Positions 46,919 through 58,656 of a stretch of DNA of 64,000 nt are shown piece by piece. The notes below the pieces were generated by a model that was given only the letters and a program-made list of their open reading frames with translations, did not search any database and was not told where the DNA came from. Every line of letters begins with the position of its first letter. Within the stretch, counting starts at the first letter, position 1. Location of the stretch: positions 3,348,001 through 3,412,000 of the forward strand of contig NC_033567.1 of assembly GCF_001680005.1 (NCBI RefSeq), written 5' to 3'. The DNA comes from Plasmodium coatneyi. Its lineage: Eukaryota; Apicomplexa; Aconoidasida; Haemosporida; Plasmodiidae. A program made the translations under genes and the position numbers.

Positions 46919-48607
46919 TTAGTGGGCAAAATCGCACCAAACTGTGCAGGCGCTGTTTATATACCGCGACACACTTGGAAAGGGAATCGAAGAAGATTCA
47001 CCATCCATCATATGCTGGTCGGACGTATCAATTCTGCCACTAAGAATATTCGCCATGATGTCAACCTTGTTGCTGTTATTTTCGTAAAAGCGTCTGGTAC
47101 CCGATCCGGTTAAAAGGAGAGGATACGTAGGATGCACATCCACAGAAATAATGGGAGAGTACTTATTAATTTGTTCCCTATAAATGAGTTTGTTGTCTGT
47201 CAAGTGGTAGACGTTTAAATAGCCAAAGGTGTCTCCACTGATGAGGAGGGAATCTCGATACACGTCAAACAAGTACTTCTGATTCGTTAAGGCAAACCTT
47301 TCCCATTTTTGGACGTAGTCTGTACCCTTTCTCATGTCATAACGGTAGATAAATGACCCATTACGACTTCCACTTAGGAGAGAAAATTCATCTAGCCATT
47401 TTATACATGTTATTCCATTGGAGTTTTTTCTACTTTTTTGAAATTTTAAAATAAAGTCATTTTTATGATCACAGTTGTCTGCATAAAGGTATATGCAATC
47501 ATTGTAATCTCCAACGGCGTAGACTACATTCTCCCCGTACCCTTTTTTTTTATACGTCATGGTAGAAATGATGCCCTTTTGTCCTTTCCCTTTTCTTGTG
47601 CTTAGGATACGATTCTCATACACTTCATTTGGCTTCTCAAAATCGAACACCTTAATAGACTTGGCGTTGGTTCCACAGAGAAGCCAGTTCCTCTCGGGAT
47701 GGAAACACAACGAATAGCAACTACACAGCTCGTGGCACTCATCCACCGTTTTGAAGGACATAATAGAGGACCCATCATACGCGCTGTGCAGACATACAGG
47801 TTGGCCCTTCGAACACACTGCAAAGAAACATGTATTACTGTTGTTCCAATCGAAGAACGGGTAAAACTTACAATCGTAAATGTGTTCACCCAACTGTAGG
47901 CAGATCCAGCTTTGAATCCTTTTCTCCTTCTCCTCACTATCCATCTGTTCGTACTTATCGTACAGTGCCATTAAGTTTACATTCCCCCCTGCACCATTAC
48001 CATTACTGTTACCTAACTCATTTAATAGTAGCAAGTCCGTGGCGAAGAGTCTTAAATTGTTGCTGTTCGAAATGGCATAGTAGCAACTTCCATCGCTGCT
48101 AAATTCGCACTGCTTCAGGAATTCATTTTTCCTTCGTACCTTTTGGCTTCTCTTCGGATGGGTTTGCCTGTTACCCGGTTTATTTGCGAAGGTATATTCT
48201 TCACTAGATTCGTTCCTTAATGGTTCTTCATTGGGGTTCTCCCCTCCCTTGTAGTAATTTACACATTGATTATTCTCTCCTTCGTCTTCTCCATTATTTC
48301 TCTGTCGATGGTCCGCGCGAGAACGACTCTCATGGGTCGTCTTTCCCGTCTTACCATCACCAAGCTCAGCACATGATGATGAAGATGATGATGATGAGGA
48401 GGATGTTGTATCCCCGTCGATGCACTGCCTTTCCCCTGACTGCCTAAATTTATCAATTGGCTCATAATCGAAGTTGTAAAAATCTGCATACGGTACCTCT
48501 TGCACAATGTAGAATATCTTCTTGTTCTTTTGAGTTTCTTTCCCTGTGTGCATTTCGCAGACCTGCTTGCCGTTCGAGTCCACGTGTGTGTTTCCCTCCT
48601 CCATCAT
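46919..48607 (-). CDS. WD-repeat protein, WRAP53/TCAB1-like
   Basis: Telomerase Cajal body protein 1 (WRAP53/WDR79) binds CAB-box scaRNAs and telomerase RNA (family knowledge). Single exon, 562 residues, ATG at 48607. The first 170 or so residues are low complexity (Ser/Glu/Asn). A propeller follows with family-like segments: FLKQCEFSSDGSCYY, IYDCKFYPFFDW, DECHELCSCYSLCFHPERNW, GQKGIISTMTY, VYAVGDYNDCIYLYA, NGITCIKWL, FSLLSGSRNGSFIYRYDMR, LTNQKYLFDVYRDSLLISGD, and near the end ISVDVHPTYPLLLTGSG. The order matches human WRAP53 closely, including CxHP-Pro-LLxTxSG at the last blade. A more general WD protein is the alternative. Divergent from the DNA glycosylase gene. Confidence 0.85.
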   Translation of the reverse strand: MMEEGNTHVDSNGKQVCEMHTGKETQKNKKIFYIVQEVPYADFYNFDYEPIDKFRQSGERQCIDGDTTSSSSSSSSSSCAELGDGKTGKTTHESRSRADHRQRNNGEDEGENNQCVNYYKGGENPNEEPLRNESSEEYTFANKPGNRQTHPKRSQKVRRKNEFLKQCEFSSDGSCYYAISNSNNLRLFATDLLLLNELGNSNGNGAGGNVNLMALYDKYEQMDSEEKEKRIQSWICLQLGEHIYDCKFYPFFDWNNSNTCFFAVCSKGQPVCLHSAYDGSSIMSFKTVDECHELCSCYSLCFHPERNWLLCGTNAKSIKVFDFEKPNEVYENRILSTRKGKGQKGIISTMTYKKKGYGENVVYAVGDYNDCIYLYADNCDHKNDFILKFQKSRKNSNGITCIKWLDEFSLLSGSRNGSFIYRYDMRKGTDYVQKWERFALTNQKYLFDVYRDSLLISGDTFGYLNVYHLTDNKLIYREQINKYSPIISVDVHPTYPLLLTGSGTRRFYENNSNKVDIMANILSGRIDTSDQHMMDGESSSIPFPSVSRYINSACTVWCDFAH

Positions 48608-49664
48608 GCGTTCTTTCTTCTTCTTGATCCAGTATATTTAAAAGGAGATACCGCTTTCTCAGCGTTACTTTAATGTTTTCATGATTTTCGTGGAAACCTT
48701 CACAACAGTGGGGAAGGTTTGTCATAATTGCTTCCCTCTCATTAGTAAAATTCTCCGTTCTTTTTTATTTTCTGTTGCTACCCCATTGGAGGGATAAACA
48801 GAGTGAACTGCGCTTGTGCTGCGTTGAAAATGTGGCTCTGCAATTCTGCTTAGTTGATATCAGGTCATATCAGTTCATATCAATTGATAGGGGAACCCAT
48901 TTTTCTCTGACCCACTTTTCTTTACGTGAGGGAGATGCTCTTTGTACTTTATACTTCGCCTTGTCTCAATTTTATGGAGTGGTGTTTTTCCTCATTTCCC
49001 TTGGAAGGAGCCAACTGGGATGTGCCCACCCCAAGGTGATCCCCTCTTAATTATTTTCTTCGCTTCTCTCCTGTGCCACCTTTTCCACAGTGCAGCCTAT
49101 AATAGTCGCTACGAAGGGGGATACCCCAAATGTATATACAACGGTTGAATTGTTCACGTTTGTTTTGTTCTTTTTTTTCCCCCCATGAAAATACCTGCAT
49201 GCGGGTGGGGTAGGACTCCAAATGGTGCGCACCAATCGGAGAAACAGCAAAGTGGGATTCACGCGCAACCATCAGGGGATGCCAAAACGGGTAAATCGTT
49301 AATACGTTATAAAGGTACGCTTGTGCTTATTCGCTTCTGCACTTATAAGTCTCCCGCAAGGTGCAATAAAACGCTACCGCGGCCCGGGGGGCACCCACGG
49401 TTCTAGTCAAGTTAAACCGGGTGCTCTTCATTTGGAGGGCCCTTTTTCCAAAGAAAGGAAGTCACAATTTTTCCTTTAAGCGGACTAAAGAGGATCTACT
49501 GAGGAAAAGCACCCCTCATAAGTAGCCTTCAATCTTTGTGGTGCTTCCTTCCACTCACTCGTGACCACTTCCTTCCAGCTGTTCAGTGGGAGAAAAAAAA
49601 AAAAAAAAAAAGTAGTGCCGCCTACCCCCGCACAAACGCATGAAACACACACAACCGGGAAATA
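48608..49664. promoter_or_regulatory. Divergent intergenic region between TCAB1-like and DNA glycosylase genes
   Basis: About 1.06 kb between two head-to-head start codons. It contains the near-duplicated words GATATCAGGTCATATCAGTT and CATATCAATTGATA around 48858-48885. Promoter function is inferred from position only. Confidence 0.4.
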
Positions 49665-50897
49665 ATGCAAAATGAGAAGAAGCGCAGAAAAAGAAGAGGG
49701 TCCCTTGCTGCCACTGTGTCCCCCGGAGTGACGAAGAAGGACAGCCAATGTGGCATTTTGAAGGGGGAAGCAACCTTCCCAAAGAGTAAGCAACATAAAG
49801 GTGAGGAAGAAAAGAAAAAAAAGACAAACGAGTTGGAATATATGGCATACGTGTACCTCCTAATGGAATACTTTTTCGAAAATAACGAAATGACCGTTTT
49901 GAATGAAAATTTTTACCTGCAAGAAAATGTGCTGTCCATAACGGAGACACTAATTGGACACATTTTGTGGGTCTATGATAAGGAGAAAAAAAAATTATAT
50001 GGGTCCAGGATAACCGAACTGGAAGCATACAAAGGAACTGAAGACAAAGCATCCCATGCATATAATAATAAAAAAACAAACAGGAATGCCACCATGTTTG
50101 GGAAAGGCGGAATCAGTTACGTGTACCTCTGCTATGGAATACACAACTGCTTAAACATAGTAACAAATGGAGAAAATATCCCCGACGCGATTTTGGTTCG
50201 ATCGTTGGAGCCATTTTATGGTGTCGACAGGATCTTGCTTAAGAGGTATAAAATTCATTCTGGAGGGTCCATGTTGGGAAAAGGCTCTTCTGATCTTTCT
50301 GCATGCGCGGTGAAAGGAGAAGGGGGTGGCATTCCCATTGGCTGCCCAGATGAACCTCCTCACCACGACAGCAATAACTACCTGGTTAAAGAGAAGCTCC
50401 AAAGAATTGAAAAAGTAAAGGCCATTTTGAAATCCATAAATATGAGAAAATTGGCCAAGGTTTGTAGTGGCCCTGGGTGTGTAACAAAATGCTTAGATAT
50501 TACCAGGCAGGACGATAAGGCCAGTTTTTTTTCGGATCTGCCGCAATATTCCAGGGAAGGTAAAAACATAAGCCCGGATCACTGCTCTACATGCAACATA
50601 AGCCATTTACAACAGAGTCGGTTCTTCATTAGCATCTGTCCCAGCGTATGTGAAGTAATTAATTTTTACGAAACATTGGTTGCTCAAAAAAGGGGGAATG
50701 ATAACTACATAGAGGAGGTATACAGTCAGTACAAGACGCACTTGCTAGACTATTTCAAGTGCATGAAATGGGACCAAGAAGGAGTGGTCGTGCAGAGGGA
50801 CAAACGGGTAGGAGTGGCCTATGCTCAGGAGGCTGCCCTGTATGATTACCGTTTTTTGTTAAAGGGCCATCCTTCCATTTCGGTCTTACCGAAGTGA
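49665..50897 (+). CDS. 3-methyladenine (N-methylpurine) DNA glycosylase, AAG/MPG family
   Basis: Base-excision-repair enzyme removing alkylated purines. Single exon, 410 residues, ATG at 49665. The N-terminal 55 or so residues are basic (KKRRKRRG), compatible with a nuclear signal. Catalytic domain landmarks: RITELEAYKGTEDKASHAYN (residues 115-134), NATMFGKGGISYVYLCYG (141-158), CLNIV and ILVRSLEP. By comparison with human AAG, the equivalents of Glu125, Tyr127, His136, Tyr159, Asn169 and Arg182 are all present (here E120, Y122, H131, Y152, N164, R179). A Gly/Ser-rich insertion follows at about 200-245 (GGSMLGKGSSDLS), then the C-terminal part (KVCSGPGCVTKCLDITRQDD, where the family has a GPGxLxxALxI motif). 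Cys replaces some of those hydrophobic positions. Otherwise intact. Confidence 0.94.
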   Translation: MQNEKKRRKRRGSLAATVSPGVTKKDSQCGILKGEATFPKSKQHKGEEEKKKKTNELEYMAYVYLLMEYFFENNEMTVLNENFYLQENVLSITETLIGHILWVYDKEKKKLYGSRITELEAYKGTEDKASHAYNNKKTNRNATMFGKGGISYVYLCYGIHNCLNIVTNGENIPDAILVRSLEPFYGVDRILLKRYKIHSGGSMLGKGSSDLSACAVKGEGGGIPIGCPDEPPHHDSNNYLVKEKLQRIEKVKAILKSINMRKLAKVCSGPGCVTKCLDITRQDDKASFFSDLPQYSREGKNISPDHCSTCNISHLQQSRFFISICPSVCEVINFYETLVAQKRGNDNYIEEVYSQYKTHLLDYFKCMKWDQEGVVVQRDKRVGVAYAQEAALYDYRFLLKGHPSISVLPK

Positions 50898-51574
50898 TGC
50901 CCTCATGCAATGCGCTTATTCGGCTATGCAGCACATAATCAGGGGTGAAGGCACACACTAGTGTGGACACCACGTGAGGGTGTATCCCCCCCCCGGAATG
51001 CACACAAAAGAGGGGTGCCTTATTGCAGCGTTTGGCACGCAGTTACTTGGAAGACAAACTTGTCCCATTTTTGTTTACTCAACCTGGATGCCAACGCCGA
51101 CCATACGTAACCGTTTTGTATGTCCGTCTGTCTAACCGTTCATCCCTACCCCCTTTTAACTGTGTCAATTGTTATTTTTTATTTTTGATTCCTCTTTTTT
51201 TTTTTTTTTTGTGTCTAATGATGTTCGTTCCCCACGGACAGAACGCTCGTACAGCGTGGTGGTAATATAGGAGGCACTCCAAGAGATCCAGTATGGAGGA
51301 GCCAAAATTCCCGACAAAATTCTCCTCACGTGTGAGCATATGCATCTATTATGCACGCTGCGTTTGCAAAAGTTACACTTAAAAAAATAATAAAACGGGA
51401 TGGTCATTCTAGTGGAGAAGACGTGTGAGTAAACCAACTTGGACGCTCAGCTGTTCCATTGACTGACTCATATATATGCCTTATACGCATAGGAGCACAC
51501 TAACATGTGTGAATATATTTCCACTCATTAGTGTCGGCTCGCCCATTCGCTGCTCTCGAACGGCGAGGAGACAA
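50898..51574. other. Convergent spacer between DNA glycosylase and NIPA-like genes
   Basis: About 680 bases, T run at 51195-51209, no supported ORF. Confidence 0.6.
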
Positions 51575-54018
51575 TCATGTCTTCCTGCGAAACTGCTGGT
51601 TGAAGATGCGTAACGTGTTTGGGATGACATTTTTGTATGAAAGGAATATGATTCCCACGAGGATTAGGAGGAAGCCAAAGGTCCAGGCGTACGCGCAAGA
51701 GGGTCTTTCCTGTGGAAGGAAAAGGAGTATCTACTGTTGACACGAAGGAGCGTTAACTGTGGGCACCATAACAGACGCACTAATGAGTGAGGAAGGGTAT
51801 CTTATCCCCCCCTTGCTCGTATTACGTCGAAAATGGTCATCCCGTTAACCGCATTGAAGGATATATTTCCGAAGCTTTTCAACGACACTACATGCGTGAG
51901 ATTGTAATACTTTAGCATAAAGGGCGTGTATATAATTTCTGCAATGGAGCAAATGATGGTTAGTATAATGAGGAGAGCTACCTTATAATTGAGAAAAAAA
52001 TGACGTAATGTCAATTGCTCGTTTAGCATGACGGACACCAATCCCATGAAGGTTGCCTTGGAAAAAATGGTCGCCAGGGATCCCATAATTCCAGATGAGA
52101 CTGGGGAAAAGAAAAAGAAAAAATTCCTCCTCCTTCGCTTCGAATTTGGATGTTTATCCTTGGACTGTATACTCTCATTCAATTTGTCGCTAAAGAGATC
52201 ACCTTCTGAGGGAACACCCCTGTGCTGTCCACCAACCCATCCTGTGGAAGTGCCTGCACCCAAGTGGCCCAACGAAAGAAACGCCACCACAAAGGAGAAC
52301 AGAATCTCGCAACTGAGCAACGTTATCGATACACCTGTTAAGAATACACTCAAAACGGAGTCTAAGTCTTTGAAGGTACTATCACCTGCAGAGTACACAG
52401 TGATTAATGTTAGACCCACAGTGGAAAAAGGGATGCCCACGTATAAGTAAACTGACTGCTGCTCCTTTAGGACAAACTTTTCCAGCAGCAATGAGCACAT
52501 GAGTCTGACGCTGACAAAGCCAACCATCGACATGGGTAAAAATACATTACTGAATATGTTCAGTGCAGGGGCTATAAAACTTGTAAGGGCTATTCCTAGG
52601 TAGAAGCAAACGTAGCTTTTTGTTCTTAAATTCGAGTGCGCACGTTTGACCTCTGATGGTAGATGTGGGGGGGTGGACTCCAGACAGATACCTTTATTTT
52701 CTTGATCCATTTTGAGGGTGGAGCACCTCGTATTTTCTTCCTCGTCGCTGTATTTTTCCTTTTCCTCCAGCGTGCCCAATTCACTCGCATTCCTACTTTC
52801 ACGCCAATTTTCATGCCCATTTTTGCTAAGCGATGCCTCGGCACGCACTTCCCCCCCTTCGTGCTCCGAATGCGCCGTATCACCACTCAGCTTGTCTACG
52901 AACCGATCGGACCGAAATGAACAGTAATACATTTTATCCTCACCAGGCAAATCGCTATTTAGACTTTCACTTTTAAAAAGCTTAGACATTTTTTTGTGCG
53001 AAATGCTCATCATTATCATATTGTTGTTATGAGGCCCCGCAGCTGCATCTTCCACGGTGGGGGTCTTTCCCCATTTGTGGAGTCCCCTTCGTGGGGGATC
53101 ACCACATATAAAACGTTTCTTCCCGTCCATCCTAGATTTTTGCTTCCTACAATGACCACTTAGAATGAGGAGCCCCTTCCATTTTTTCCTCTTTTTCCCA
53201 TTGCACAGCGGGGTGTAAAAAATACTTCGTTTGGGCTTCCCTAACGCACGACAAGTGGGCCTTTTCGATAACCACAAGAACTTCTCCTTCTTTTTCACTT
53301 TTTTATTTATGCTCCTCGCTGAAAAGTTGCTCCATCTAGTGGTATGTTTTTCCTCGCTGAGCTGACAACTAGTCGGGTGGATGTCCAATAGTTCGTTTTG
53401 CCACTCAGCAGATGAGCCATCATAATTTTTGGCGCCTTCTTCCCGTTTGTACTCTTCCGTTGGGTTATTCGTTCGTTTTATGTGGGCAGATTTTCGCGGG
53501 CCTATTTTTTCCCCTTCTGAGGAATTATTACATGGGGAAAAATGGCCCCGGTCGAAATTGCTACCACCATCTGGGTGTACCAAATTTATGCTTAACGATT
53601 TTTCCATGAGGCTGTTACTTAGTCGGTCCTCTTCCTCCTCAGCCTCTCCATCGTTGCGTCTTCCGTCGTTGGTACCACTTGAAGGGGTGTTCTTAATCAG
53701 TTGATGCACCCCGTCATCGCTTTCTTTTACCTTCCCCTTTCTGTAGCAAATGCGTCCACTGTTTTGTAGACTCCTTATCGAAATGTTTAAAAAGGAGTAT
53801 TTCCTTTTCCTTTTTCTTTTTTCTTCCCCCTTTTCTCTTCCTCCTCCCCCACCTTCATCCTCCTCGCTCGCGCTATCGCATTCGGTTGCCTCGAGAAGCT
53901 TCTCATATTTTGAATAAATGATGTGACTCTTCCGCACTAGTGTGCTTCCAACCGCCTCTACAACGGAAACGATGGTGCTTAACCATATCCCGATGGCGTA
54001 GGTCCACGAGGAGTCCAT
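51575..54018 (-). CDS. NIPA-like membrane transporter (magnesium transporter family/DMT superfamily)
   Basis: NIPA proteins are drug/metabolite-transporter-fold membrane proteins, several moving Mg2+ (family knowledge). Exon 1 runs from the ATG at 54018 (MDSSWTYAIGIWLSTIVSV) to 51826, exon 2 from 51709 to 51575; the phase-0 join reads GMTIFD-ERPSCAYAWTFG, 775 residues. A first helix with VEAVGSTLVRKSH is followed by about 430 hydrophilic, Ser/Glu/Lys-rich residues. The remaining helices come after (YLGIALTSFIAPALNIFSN, LYVGIPFSTVGLTLITVYS, VFLTGVSITLLSCEILFSFV, VALLIILTIICSIAEIIY). Exon 2 supplies the last helix (FGFLLILVGIIFLSY). The segment SSGIMGSLATIFSKATFMG is typical of NIPA helices. 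The N-terminal insertion is unusual for the family; substrate is not shown by sequence. Confidence 0.8.
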
Positions 54019-54544
54019 CTCCGTGGCGGGAGGCACTTCACGTGTCGGTCCAACGGGTCGGTGAAACGAAGAGACCGCCTCGCCGCTCGATCAACCCCCT
54101 TTTTGCAAAAATTGAGTCTTCTTCCCCGTAAAAAAGACAAAAAATATATATATAAATAAAAAGAACGGTGCGAATGGCACGAGAAGACGTTGTAGGGTAA
54201 CACTTCACATGGTCCGTTTCCCCATTTTTTTTTTTTTATTAATAACTAACCGGACAGGTAATACATACCTGCATATATGCAGCACACCCAACTGTGTAGC
54301 TGATTTCTTTTTCCCCTTCTTCCCACCCCCTCTACGACAATGCGGATAATGCAAAAAAAGACGCAATTGAAGGAATACGTTGAGTCTACATATGAATAGA
54401 CCATCCGACGCTGTGTAGCCAATTCATTATTTCAAAAAAGGATTTACGCAAAATGTAGCTTTTGCTTCTCCCCCCATTTGGAAGACTTCAAGAATTTCCT
54501 GACTTGTTCAGAATTTTGTTCTTTTGTCCAGTCCAAAAAAGTGT

Positions 54545-54577
<33 letters not shown>

Positions 54578-55086
54578 CCTTTTTTAGCTCAACATTTTTT
54601 GGGGAATACAACAACGCTATTTTTGCAGACGGGAAATTGGAACTTCAGCGTTCTTTTGCTTTATTTTACTTTGTCCTATATTGTCTTATTTTGCCCGACC
54701 TTGTCCTATTTGCGTCACTTTTACGCATAATTTACTTAGGAAGAAAAAGAAAAAAATTACAAAATTGAATACTATTGTTTTCATTAAAATGAACAAAAAA
54801 AAAAAAAAAAAAAGCGAAATGAAGTGAAAATAAAGTTAATTAAATTTTTAAAACTGTTACAAAAAAATGACCCCCTCGTCCAAAAGGAAGGGAGCAATCT
54901 CTGTTGGTGGGGTGCACTTCTTCTCCTCCTTCCAACAAATCAAACAACACATGCATAGGCCGCGGACATACTATGGAATACAATCATGATACGACCCACG
55001 CGAAATATAAACACATTAGTTTGTTATTTTACAGGCAGTGTTCCTCAGCGTACTTGCCGCAGAGGTCCACAATGCACCTATTTCTT
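54019..55086. other. Spacer upstream of NIPA-like and downstream of the coiled-coil gene
   Basis: About 1.07 kb. T run of about 30 bases at 54548-54577 and A run at 54797-54813; repeated TTTTGTCCTATTTTG-like words at 54660-54710. No supported ORF. Confidence 0.55.
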
Positions 55087-58000
55087 TTACAACTCGTCCA
55101 CTTCCAAGTTATCCAAATCGATTTTCTCATCCCACACGTCGTTGTTTATTTGTGCGTCTTCGTCAGACGAACTGGGCAGCAACTTCTCCTGACGTTTGTC
55201 CATTTCTTTTGTTTCATCTTTTGTATTCCCCTCTGCTGCTGGGTTGTTATCATAATACAAACTATTTAGGGACTTCTTTTTGCACCCAGCAAGGTCGTAC
55301 TTATTTGAGTTTTCCCCAGATGCGGGGGAACAACTTAATTTACCGTCATTTTTTGCATCCCCTGGACGAGTTGGAAATACTTCCTTCATTTTGCTGCCAC
55401 CGAAGATGTGCATGGGGAAAAAGGCATTTTCACTGGAATGGAAGCTTTTCTGAGATTCCTCCTTTTCTTTTATTTTCGGAGACTCCTTCTTTTTATTCAT
55501 GTCGAATAAGTCTTTAATTTTATTTTCCGTGTTTGCATAAAACTGCGAAACGTGTTGCACGTTTAGAATGTCACTTGTGCTGCTGACCTTGTTCAGGTTC
55601 TTTTTCCCCATGAACAGGTCGATGTATTTGTTGTCTCCGTCTGGCTTGAGGCGCTCCACCTGGTTCGGCTCTACGTGCTTATCCTCTATGGGGCTGGCTT
55701 CCACCTGGTTTTCCTCCTCATGCTTTCCCTCCATCGTTGCTCCATCATTCTCCCAAACGATCGTATCTTCGCTCGGGTGGGGTATGTCGAATCTCGTCGC
55801 CACGCCCAACTGCGCGGAACTGTTTTTATCGTTCTGGTCGGACATGAAACTGGGGATTCGATTCATATTCGTGTAAATAAAATTTTTGGCAAACCCAGTG
55901 ACATCCGCGAGGCTGCCATCGCCTGGGCTGGCGGTTCCAATACTGGTATTAGCCAAATTGGGTACTGCTCCCTCCGCGTTGGACACACTATTTGCTGGGG
56001 CCTCCTTAACTGTGCTACCCCCTCTGTTATCCCCGTCGTCACTTTTCTTCTCCGTTGTGGAGGAAAAGAAGGCTTTATTCTGGAGGTTCTTTTTAATGGG
56101 GTTTTCATTTATATACTTAAAGGTACTTTCTAAAAAGGTGGAGGAATTTCCAATAAGCCCCTTGAGTTCATTTTTTAAATTATTTTCAAAGGAGGCCAGT
56201 TTCGACACGTGCACAGTGACCTTTGGTGGTACTATTATACTTTTCACTTCCTTCAGTGCGATTTGTTTTTCTAAGTTATGTATGTTTTCCTTCATTGCCT
56301 TCATGCTACTTTGGTACCCCACGATGGCATTTTGTAGATTCTGGTTTAGGAGCTTATATTTGTTGAGTTTGTAGTTTTTTTCATTTATGAGTAAATTTTT
56401 GTCCTTCACCATGTTTTGTAGTTTCAGCATTTTTTCCGTGACTTCTTCTGCCTTGCTTATCTCCATTTGGAGTTCTTCCCTCAGGAGGATGGTTTGTCTG
56501 ATGCAATTTTTATGCTGTTCACCAAGGTTGTCTGGACTATCACTTCCTACCCCCCCCAGGGGTACACCCAACGCGGGATGCGCCATCCACCTGGCATGGA
56601 AACTCTCCACAGACTCATAACCCTTGAGCTTCTTCCGAAGAAGACCCATCTTTGCTTCACACTTCCTCAGAACGTCAACAAAGAAGGAACATTTCATTTT
56701 ATACGATTTGAGACATATTGCAGAATTATTCATTTCGGTAAGAAAAACTTTTATTTTCCCTTTCAGTTCTTCCTTCTGGTTTTTCTCCGACTCCAACTGT
56801 TCCATTAAATTTCTGTTTTTCTCGATAACAGTCTCCACATAGTTTTTCATTTCGTAAATATCGTAGCTGTATTTTTCGATACTTTTTAATTTCTCCTGTA
56901 CGTACACCAGATCTTTTTTCAAAAGTTCATTTTCATTTTCCACTTTGTTCTTTTCACTCCTCAGCAATTCTATGTCTTTCAAGTTTTTTTTATTTTCCAT
57001 GAGTAGCTGCTCAATTTTATTATTCTGTTCTTGGATCATTTCATATTTCACAAAACTTTCCTTCTCGTTTATTTGCAAGTTTGACTTTAAGGTGGAAATA
57101 TTTTCTTCATTTTTTTCTTCCTTCATTTTTAAGTAGGTATATTCATCGTTCAGTTCTTTGTTTCTATTTTTCAACTGATAATTTTCCTCCTCCTTGTTAA
57201 TTAGTTGATTCTCCAAGTGGGTAATTTTTTGTTCCAAATTGTCTACTGCTTTTTTATACATTAGTTGGTCATTCCATTTTTCTTCCTCCTTCTGTCTGAG
57301 GTTATTTTCCGATTCGTTTATCTCCCTTTTGTACTTTTCAATTATGTTTTGCATTTCCTGTATGGTCTGATCTTTCCTCTCCAGCTCCTCTTCCGCTTTG
57401 ATCACAGTTTCTTTCATTTCTTCTTCTTTCTGCTTAATCATATTTTTACTTTTTTCCATCTGACCCTGCACCTCCTGCAACTTCTTTTCATACTCATCGC
57501 ATTTGATGCTAATTTGATTACAATACGTTTTAACTTGCTCATAATTTTCTTTGCCTTCCATGTTTTCCTTATACATTTCGTTGCAATTGTTCTCGTACGT
57601 CTTCAGTTTTTCCATCAGTTCACTTTGCGCACTTGTTTGTTCTTCGTTCCTCCTCTCATATTCCTCTAATTTTTTTTTTAAATTCTCACACTGTTGCTGC
57701 AGCTGCGTGATGGAGTCCACTTCTGTGTGCTTGTGTCCACCCTCTAGTGTGGCAATATGGGGTTGTTCTTCACACAGTTGAGAGGATCCCACACTTTGCT
57801 CCATCGAAACATTCAGTGGAGTAGTCTGATCAGGCAAAAAATCCGATCTGTAGCTTCCCTTTTGGAGATTTCCTCCTATATTTTCATGACCTGCACTCTT
57901 CAGGCGATTTTCACCCTTTTTTTCCAAAAATATATCCATTTTGACCATACCCGTTTGTGCAGCATAATTCACACATTCCTGGTTGGTTCGATCTGGGGGA

Positions 58001-58656
58001 CATACCTCCTCGATATATTCTGATCCATGTGAGAGGGGAGAAAAGGGTTCCTCCTCAATTGTCCCCTTGGGCGAATTGCCCATAAATTGTTCATCACCAT
58101 GCAGGTCCACATTTGGAGAGCCTTCGTCGTTCACTTGCTCATCCGTATTATGGGTCTGCTTCTGCTGATTCTTTTCCTTGTTAGGCATTTCTTCGATACA
58201 ATTTAAGACTCCCCCCTGTTTCCTCTCTCCCCTTTGATTATCCCCTTCCGGGGGGTCCCCCACGATGTGTCGATCATTTACGTCTTCACTGTGTTCCACC
58301 CTGGAAGTGTCCTCCATAAGCACATCCCCTGCAAGGTGTACAAAGAATGAAAAAAATGAAACACTCTCATTGACACAGGTGCATTATAGTCATGCACATG
58401 CGCAAATCAGTAGCAACCGCTTCTGGGGCAAATCCTTAATAGGTCCTTCCTCACCTGAACTGGTTCCACCGGATGGTTTCGCTTCCGCTTCTCCTTTTTC
58501 ATCATCGCCTAATATAAGGTCATCGTCTGCAATGCTTATGTCCGAGTCCCACACATTTTCCTCATCTATGCTAATGCGGTCCTCTGATTCGCTATCCGGA
58601 AAATCTAGCTTCGCGACGGACGGTTGCTTCCCCCCCTTCTTGTTCCCTTGATGCAT
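55087..58656 (-). CDS. Large coiled-coil protein, golgin- or tether-like, function unknown
   Basis: Exon 1, 58656-58455 (ATG, MHQGNKKGGK), exon 2, 58328-55087 (stop TAA); phase matches (donor GTGAGG, acceptor TTGCAG), 1147 residues. N-terminus is acidic with a Trp motif (ENVWDSDISIADDDLILGDD), and the last residues repeat the theme (NDVWDEKIDLDNLEVDEL). Between about residues 270 and 700 there is a nearly continuous heptad-type coiled coil (QCENLKKKLEEYERRNEEQ, QLESEKNQKEELKGKIKVF). No membrane helix or catalytic motif. Length and coil suggest a vesicle tether or scaffold, but no GRIP or other Golgi-targeting end is recognisable. It could also be cytoskeletal. Confidence 0.82.
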
